From Pseudonocardia phyllosphaerae (GTDB lineage Bacteria > Actinomycetota > Actinomycetes > Mycobacteriales > Pseudonocardiaceae): 64,000 nucleotides of DNA. Positions within the stretch are counted from its first letter, which is position 1. Each line of letters starts with the position of its first letter. Made by a program: the position numbers and the translations under genes. This document shows, piece after piece, positions 61,349 through 64,000 of this stretch. Below the pieces are notes generated by a model. That model was not told the origin of the DNA. It searched no databases and was given only the letters and a program-made list of their open reading frames with translations. The DNA lies in NCBI RefSeq assembly GCF_046546475.1, contig NZ_JBKGXS010000002.1, forward strand, positions 62,001 to 126,000. Reading direction: 5' to 3'.

Positions 61349-61680
61349 TCCCGATTGCTTCTCCGCATGTGCAGCAACGGCAACGGTCGCCCCTGATCGT
61401 CGCGTTCCGATCGCTCGACCACTACGAACCCCTGGCGCCCGCAGAACTCGACTGCCGATGGGTTCTGCTCGTTCACATCCAGCGCTACCTCCGGCATCCC
61501 CGCCGTCGCGGAGGCCGGCAGGGAAGCTCCGATCCCCTGCCGGTGGGCGGTGGGGTCCACGAAGAGTGCCTCGACGTCATCTAACTCTGGGAGAGCGCAC
61601 ATCCGGATCTCGTGGTCGTCCAGGACCGCTGCACGTAGACCGGAACCTCGTCATCCACGAATTCGCGCTCCGAGCGACCG
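61345..61680 (-). pseudogene. GNAT N-acetyltransferase remnant, truncated and frameshifted
   Basis: The last 85-100 residues match the end of YjaB-like GNAT enzymes: VEALFVDPTAHRQGIGASL with the acetyl-CoA loop, then LDVNEQNPSAVEFCGRQGF and a typical DDQGRPLPLLHMRR end. Upstream, the frame meets a stop at 61651-61653, while another frame carries a GNAT-like REFVDDEVP. The N-terminal 50 or more residues are missing because the next gene begins there. This looks like decay by frameshift and deletion. Confidence 0.65.
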
Positions 61681-61691
61681 GGACCAGCCGC

Positions 61692-61892
61692 CTACGCCTC
61701 GCCCTCCACGACCCGCCGATGGTTCTCCGCACGCCACGCGTCGTACTCGGTCCGGTCGGGGTTCGTCCCGATCTGCGCGATGCAGTCCGGGCAGAACTCG
61801 GCGAGCCGCAGCAGCGCCGTGTTGCTGCAGCGACCGCACGGGCGCGGCTCGGCGAGCCGGTCGGACGCGGAGACGTCAACGCTCATGCGCAC
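61692..61892 (-). CDS. Small zinc-ribbon-like protein
   Basis: 66 residues (or 64 from the ATG at 61886). CGRCSNTALLRLAEFCPDC gives two CxxC pairs that can bind one zinc, followed by a charged helical end (EYDAWRAENHRRVVEGE). Function unknown. Spacing and composition look coding, but it is short and unsupported by an operon. Confidence 0.55.
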   Translation of the reverse strand: MRMSVDVSASDRLAEPRPCGRCSNTALLRLAEFCPDCIAQIGTNPDRTEYDAWRAENHRRVVEGEA

Positions 61893-61943
61893 ACGCTACC
61901 GAGCGCGGCGCACGGCTTGACAGCGAGAACGGGACCGAGGAGG

Positions 61944-62396
61944 TCATCGCATCGCTGCGCCCACCGTGACCAGCACGAAAGCCGCCACGATGATCACGAC
62001 ACGGACATAGTGCAGGCGGTCCCAACGTTGCTGCTGTTGGCGCCAGTCAGCCGGATGGTCGTCCGCGGTCCATGTCGCCGAGCGGTCGTTGATCGGCACC
62101 AGCAGGACGACGGACATGACGATGCCGACCGTCAGCAGCAGCACGGCGACGAGCGTCGCTGTCGCAGCCGGAGTACCCCACAGAAGTACGGTGAGCACTG
62201 CGGTCAGGACGAGGGATCCGATGTACCAGAACGGCATCGCGCGCCCCATCACGCGCGCGCCGTCCGCCCGTGCCGCCAGCGATGCCGCGGTAGGTAGCCG
62301 CAGCGTCATCGGGTGGACGACGAAGGCGACCGCGAGCTCGACACCGACCATGAGGCCGACGACCGTCACCGTGCTGACCGCGAGCACCACGGACAT
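61944..62396 (-). CDS. DUF1772 membrane protein
   Basis: 150 residues with four membrane helices and the DUF1772 pattern: GVELAVAFVVHP in the first helix and WDRLHYVRVVIIVAAFVLVT at the end. The ATG at 62396 has gagggg about 9 bases upstream and is preferred over a GTG three codons before. It is divergent from a TetR gene across a dense palindromic operator, so it is probably repressed by that regulator. Biochemical role unknown. Confidence 0.88.
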   Translation of the reverse strand: MSVVLAVSTVTVVGLMVGVELAVAFVVHPMTLRLPTAASLAARADGARVMGRAMPFWYIGSLVLTAVLTVLLWGTPAATATLVAVLLLTVGIVMSVVLLVPINDRSATWTADDHPADWRQQQQRWDRLHYVRVVIIVAAFVLVTVGAAMR

Positions 62397-62415
62397 GACA
62401 GACACCCCTCTGAAC

Positions 62416-62452
62416 CTAGCACTGCTAGATTTCTAGCGGCGCTAATCTAGCG
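62416..62452. promoter_or_regulatory. Operator array of alternating tagc/gcta half-sites
   Basis: Four overlapping perfect inverted repeats: ctagca-c-tgctag (62416-62428), gctaga-tt-tctagc (62424-62437), tagcg-g-cgcta (62434-62444) and cgcta-atc-tagcg (62440-62452). They occupy the divergent promoter region between DUF1772 and TetR genes, a typical TetR dimer target, possibly for several dimers. Confidence 0.78.
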
Positions 62453-62490
62453 TTGCTCGCACGGAGACCACAAGAGAGAGAGGTGGGTCG

Positions 62491-63051
62491 ATGCCCGGGG
62501 TAACCACGCGGGAGCAGCGCACCCAGGAACGACGCCGTCGCATCCTCGACGCCGCCCGCGACCGCGCCGACGCCGAGGGATGGGCGGCCGTGACGACCCG
62601 CCACCTGTCCGACGCGATCGGTTTCAGCCAGCCGGTTCTCTACGGCCACTTCCCCGGCGGCAAGCCGGAGATCATGTCGGCGGTCGCCCTCGACGGTTTC
62701 GTCGACCTCGCGGAACGCTGTCGCGCCGCGCTCGGCGACGCGCAGGGCACGAGTGCGATCGAGGCCGTCGCCGTCGCCTACCTGGACTTCGGCGACGAGC
62801 ATCCCGCCGTCTACGAGGCCATGTTCCAGCAGCCCATCGACGCCGAGTTCGCCACCAACGGCACCCGGCCCGAGATGCGCGCGGCGTACGACGTCCTCGT
62901 CGACACGATCGCCGACGACGGCGACGGCACCGCGACCGAGGTGTTCTGGGGCGCCCTCGACGGCATCAGCAGGCTGGAACGTGCCGGGCGCATGCGCCCC
63001 GGCCATCGTGCCCAGCGGGTGGCCGAGCTGAGCCGGCGCTTCTTCACGTAG
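62491..63051 (+). CDS. TetR-family transcriptional regulator
   Basis: 186 residues. HTH at about 18-62 (RRRILDAARDRADAEGWAAV, TTRHLSDAIGFSQPVLYGHF). The C-terminal part (VAVAYLDFGDEHPAVYEAMF) is of the TetR_C WHG-like type. ATG at 62491 with gagagaggtggg upstream. Divergent from DUF1772 with an operator array between, so it is expected to repress both. Confidence 0.93.
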   Translation: MPGVTTREQRTQERRRRILDAARDRADAEGWAAVTTRHLSDAIGFSQPVLYGHFPGGKPEIMSAVALDGFVDLAERCRAALGDAQGTSAIEAVAVAYLDFGDEHPAVYEAMFQQPIDAEFATNGTRPEMRAAYDVLVDTIADDGDGTATEVFWGALDGISRLERAGRMRPGHRAQRVAELSRRFFT

Positions 63052-63077
63052 CCGGCGCTTGACCTCGAGTCCGGTTC

Positions 63078-63935
63078 ATGTCCGACCCTGCATCCGTGAA
63101 CACCCCGGGAACGCCGACGGAGCCGGACCTCATCAGCTGCCTGACCTGCGGCGTCGAGTACGGCACCGACGTCTCGGCGCTCCCGGCCGTGTGCCCGATC
63201 TGCGCCGACGAGCGCCAGTACGTCCCCGCGTCCGGCCAGCAGTGGACGACACAGGCCGAGCTCGCCGGACGCACCGAGGTGCGGATCGCCGAGCTCGGCA
63301 GTGGCCAGTGGGGCGTGACCGCGGCGGGAGTGGGCATCGGGCAGACGATGCAGGTGCTCCGGACGGCGGCCGGAACGCTGCTCTGGGACCCGATCGGCCT
63401 CGTCGAGTCCGCCGCCGTGGAGTTCGTCCGCAGCCTCGGCCCGGTACTCGCGATCGTGCCCAGCCACCCGCACATGTACGGCGCGCAGGTCGCCTGGTCC
63501 CGTGCCCTCGGCGGTGTTCCCGTCCTGGTCAACACCGCCGACGACGAGTGGGTGCAGCGCCGCGACCCGGCCCTGACGGCCTGGTCGGGCGAGCACCGGA
63601 TCGCCGACGAGCTCACCATGTACACCCTCGGTGGCCACTTCCCCGGCAGCGCGGTCGCACACCGGACGTCCGGCGACGGCGTCGTCCTCGCCGGCGACAC
63701 GATCATGGCCAACCCGGACCGGCGGACGGTGAGCTTCGAGCGCAGCTACCCGAACCGGATCCCGCTGTCGGGTGCGGTCGTCGCCCGGATGGCGAGGACG
63801 ATCGCCCCGCTCCGGTTCGGGCAGCTCTGGTCGAACTTCGGCAACGCCATCACCTCCGACGCCGACGCCGCGGTGCAGCGTTCCGCGGAACGCCACGTGC
63901 AGTGGGTCAAAGGCACGTTCGACGCACTGACCTGA
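63078..63935 (+). CDS. Metallo-beta-lactamase-fold-like protein with zinc ribbon
   Basis: 285 residues. An N-terminal CxxC-x14-CxxC ribbon (Cys21, 24, 39, 42) precedes a domain with the order of MBL-fold motifs: SHPHMYG (H130, H132), GGHFPGS (H197) and VLAGDTIM (D217). The usual HxHxDH is reduced to HxH, so at most one complete metal site remains. It has no signal peptide. The ATG at 63078 is 26 bases after the TetR stop, so the two may share a transcript. Substrate unknown. Confidence 0.83.
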   Translation: MSDPASVNTPGTPTEPDLISCLTCGVEYGTDVSALPAVCPICADERQYVPASGQQWTTQAELAGRTEVRIAELGSGQWGVTAAGVGIGQTMQVLRTAAGTLLWDPIGLVESAAVEFVRSLGPVLAIVPSHPHMYGAQVAWSRALGGVPVLVNTADDEWVQRRDPALTAWSGEHRIADELTMYTLGGHFPGSAVAHRTSGDGVVLAGDTIMANPDRRTVSFERSYPNRIPLSGAVVARMARTIAPLRFGQLWSNFGNAITSDADAAVQRSAERHVQWVKGTFDALT

Positions 63936-63936
63936 G

Positions 63937-63979
63937 GGCGGACGTACCCGGCCGGTCCAGCAGTCGGAGTGCGTCCGCC
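63937..63979 (+). terminator. Hairpin after the last gene
   Basis: ggcggacg (63937-63944) pairs with cgtccgcc (63972-63979) around a 27-base loop holding ccggccgg. It starts right after the stop codon. Confidence 0.45.
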
Positions 63980-64000
63980 GAGGCGGTGTCGGCTGCGATC

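Noticed and set aside
1..64000. tRNA, rRNA or transposase genes
   Set aside because: None was recognised by eye. A covariance-model scan for tRNAs would be needed to exclude them fully.

Overview
The window is about 70% GC, nearly gap-free, and rich in GTG starts and 4-base ATGA/GTGA gene overlaps. It carries families typical of filamentous Actinomycetota: a DUF222/13E12-type HNH nuclease, a DUF397 plus XRE/DUF5753 pair, a mycothiol-type maleylpyruvate isomerase fold, a CvnA-like ATPase and a chaplin/rodlin-like small secreted protein. The best guess is a member of the Pseudonocardiaceae, perhaps Pseudonocardia. That is inferred from content; no rRNA or tRNA gene was seen, and no phage or insertion-sequence module.

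Layout. 1-5.9 kb: end of a repeat-rich, probably extracytoplasmic protein, helicase HrpB, a sortase with an excalibur-domain protein that may be its substrate, and a threonine dehydratase. 5.9-11.5 kb: MFS exporter, small basic protein, peroxiredoxin, TetR regulator, heme oxygenase with a possible iron box, and an SDR-like protein carrying a zinc ribbon. 11.5-20.5 kb: a complete recC-recB-recD operon. 20.5-24.2 kb: a DedA-like membrane protein and a four-gene set (Nudix, DUF7218/Rho-N, formyl-THF cyclo-ligase-like, macro domain). 24.4-27.4 kb: lutABC for lactate oxidation, then a 350-base gene-free stretch with a long palindrome. 27.7-33.5 kb: P450, xylulokinase, class III CoA-transferase, LysE exporter, RluA-type pseudouridine synthase. 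33.6-38.9 kb: CvnA-like orphan ATPase with a long disordered tail, YciO/Sua5 protein, PPK2, methyltransferase. 39.1-47.1 kb: DUF397/XRE pair, FAD monooxygenase, DUF3500 protein, acetyl-CoA synthetase and a NarL-type two-component system. 47.3-53.5 kb: chaplin/rodlin-like protein, UvrA-like ABC ATPase without the UvrB-binding region, hydrolase, membrane glycosyltransferase, MerR regulator. 53.6-64 kb: CE15-like esterase, a fluoride-riboswitch operon (DUF3040-like, DUF6153, DUF305), HNH nuclease, DUF1990, BenE with a divergent XRE-cupin regulator, a decayed GNAT gene, DUF1772 with a divergent TetR regulator, and a metallo-hydrolase-like protein.

Most notable: bases 55208-55255 match the fluoride (crcB) riboswitch consensus in helices, conserved joining segments and pseudoknot. 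The element precedes not a known fluoride exporter but a small two-helix membrane protein, and the sequence suggests a switch based on hiding the ribosome-binding site. A second window-wide theme is short tandem duplications, several of which contain a gene's stop codon.
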